Source: Baffinella frigidus (taxonomy: Eukaryota; Cryptophyceae; Cryptomonadales; Baffinellaceae). From it: 16,007 nt of DNA. A program made the translations under genes and the position numbers. Numbering within the stretch: position 1 is the stretch's first letter; each line of letters starts with the position of its first letter. The notes below the pieces were generated by a model that did not search any database, was not told where the DNA came from, and worked only from the letters and a program-made list of their open reading frames with translations. This document shows, piece by piece, positions 15,627 through 16,007 of the stretch. The stretch lies in NCBI GenBank assembly GCA_026770585.1, contig MU646317.1, positions 994,778 through 1,010,784 of the forward strand, in the 5' to 3' direction.

Positions 15627-15722
15627 CTGCCAAAAGTGGACAACCGCATCAGCTAAGTGGACGAATGCGTCAGCCAAATGTGGACCAATTCGTCACCCGA
15701 AAGTGGACGCATGTGTCAGCCA
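15627..15722. repeat. Array of about 26 bp at the E1 acceptor
   Basis: GCCAAAAGTGGACAACCGCA, GCTAAGTGGACGAATGCGTC, GCCAAATGTGGACCAATTCG and CCGAAAGTGGACGCATGTGT are successive units. The first carries the real acceptor TTTTGGCAG; in the others the AG is changed. Confidence 0.85.
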
Positions 15723-15749
15723 AAAACATACAGCGCATTGGGTCCAGGG

Positions 15750-15887
15750 TCCACACGATGGACTACGAACCTTTCATCAGAAGTCAACTTTCCTGAGGAC
15801 AATTAACCTTAAGCCTTCAGATGCAAATTGGTCACGTTACACCCGGAATTCCGGTCCCAACGAAACCTTCGTAGCCCACCATGTGGA
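15750..15887. mobile_element. Family B element B6
   Basis: It starts TCCACACGATGGACTACGAA and ends GTAGCCCACCATGTGGA. The core CAAATTGGTCACGTTACACC and GGAATTCCGG is nearly identical to B4, so these two copies are relatively young. Confidence 0.88.
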
Positions 15888-15890
15888 CCC

Positions 15891-16007
15891 GAGGGTTTAG
15901 GGCTGAGTTCACGCGCCAGGTAAGGGTGTTGGGGTGTAGGGTTAAGGCTGAGGGCGGAGGGCGGAGGGTTGAGGGTTGAGGGTTGAGGGTGGAGGGTGGA
16001 GGGTGGA
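15891..16007 (+). repeat. Telomere-like G-rich array at the window end
   Basis: GGGTTTAGGG grades into GAGGGTTGAGGGTT and GGAGGGTGGAGGG units. It is cut by the window edge. Confidence 0.85.

Noticed and set aside
14467-14940. Plus-strand ORF of 157 codons
   Set aside because: It is antisense to E2 and its array, lacks a recognisable domain, and its length reflects GC-rich opposite-strand coding.
15919-15935. A plus-strand donor-like CCAGGTAAGGG
   Set aside because: There is no plus-strand coding sequence upstream of it, and it lies at the edge of a G-rich array.

Overview
The window looks like nuclear DNA of a eukaryotic microbe, probably an alga or another protist. It shows spliceosomal GT-AG introns, tiny GC-rich exons, many short inverted-repeat elements, minisatellites and long interstitial arrays of a TTTAGGG-type telomere repeat. 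The lineage cannot be fixed from this sequence. TTTAGGG-type repeats, weak 5' splice sites, absent pyrimidine tracts and a G just after the acceptor would suit a dinoflagellate or another intron-rich alga. No rRNA, tRNA, bacterial operon, CRISPR array or plasmid feature was seen.

I find one gene, on the minus strand, crossing almost the whole window. None of its exons appears as a convincing long ORF because they are only 38-87 nt. I assembled 21 internal exons (E1 at 15564-15626 down to E21 at 799-855; 1350 nt, 450 codons) separated by 20 introns of 100-1090 nt. Every exon is bounded by CAG and GT, and the reading frame is preserved across all 20 junctions. The product has 43 cysteines. Residues about 30-345 form repeated EGF-like / GCC2-GCC3 (ephrin-receptor-like) modules with at least six C-x-C-x2-G-aromatic-x-G or near-match motifs. 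Residues about 351-450 form a different, unrecognised region rich in Trp, Gly and Asn. Neither the start codon nor the stop codon is in the window.

The introns make up most of the window. They hold at least ten families of short elements with terminal inverted repeats. The two largest families begin near CCACACAGCGG (A) and CCACACGGTGG (B). There are also other dispersed repeats, CT/GA tracts and telomere-like arrays that are almost always C-rich in the sense of transcription.

The most striking pattern is that many exons abut a private minisatellite. Several of these arrays copy the exon's own splice site, and sometimes part of the exon. Two introns (12233-12332 and 12381-12628) are almost wholly telomere-type repeat. 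Five inverted-repeat elements end within 35 bp downstream of a 5' splice site. Together these suggest introns made or enlarged by tandem duplication at splice sites and by introner-like insertions.
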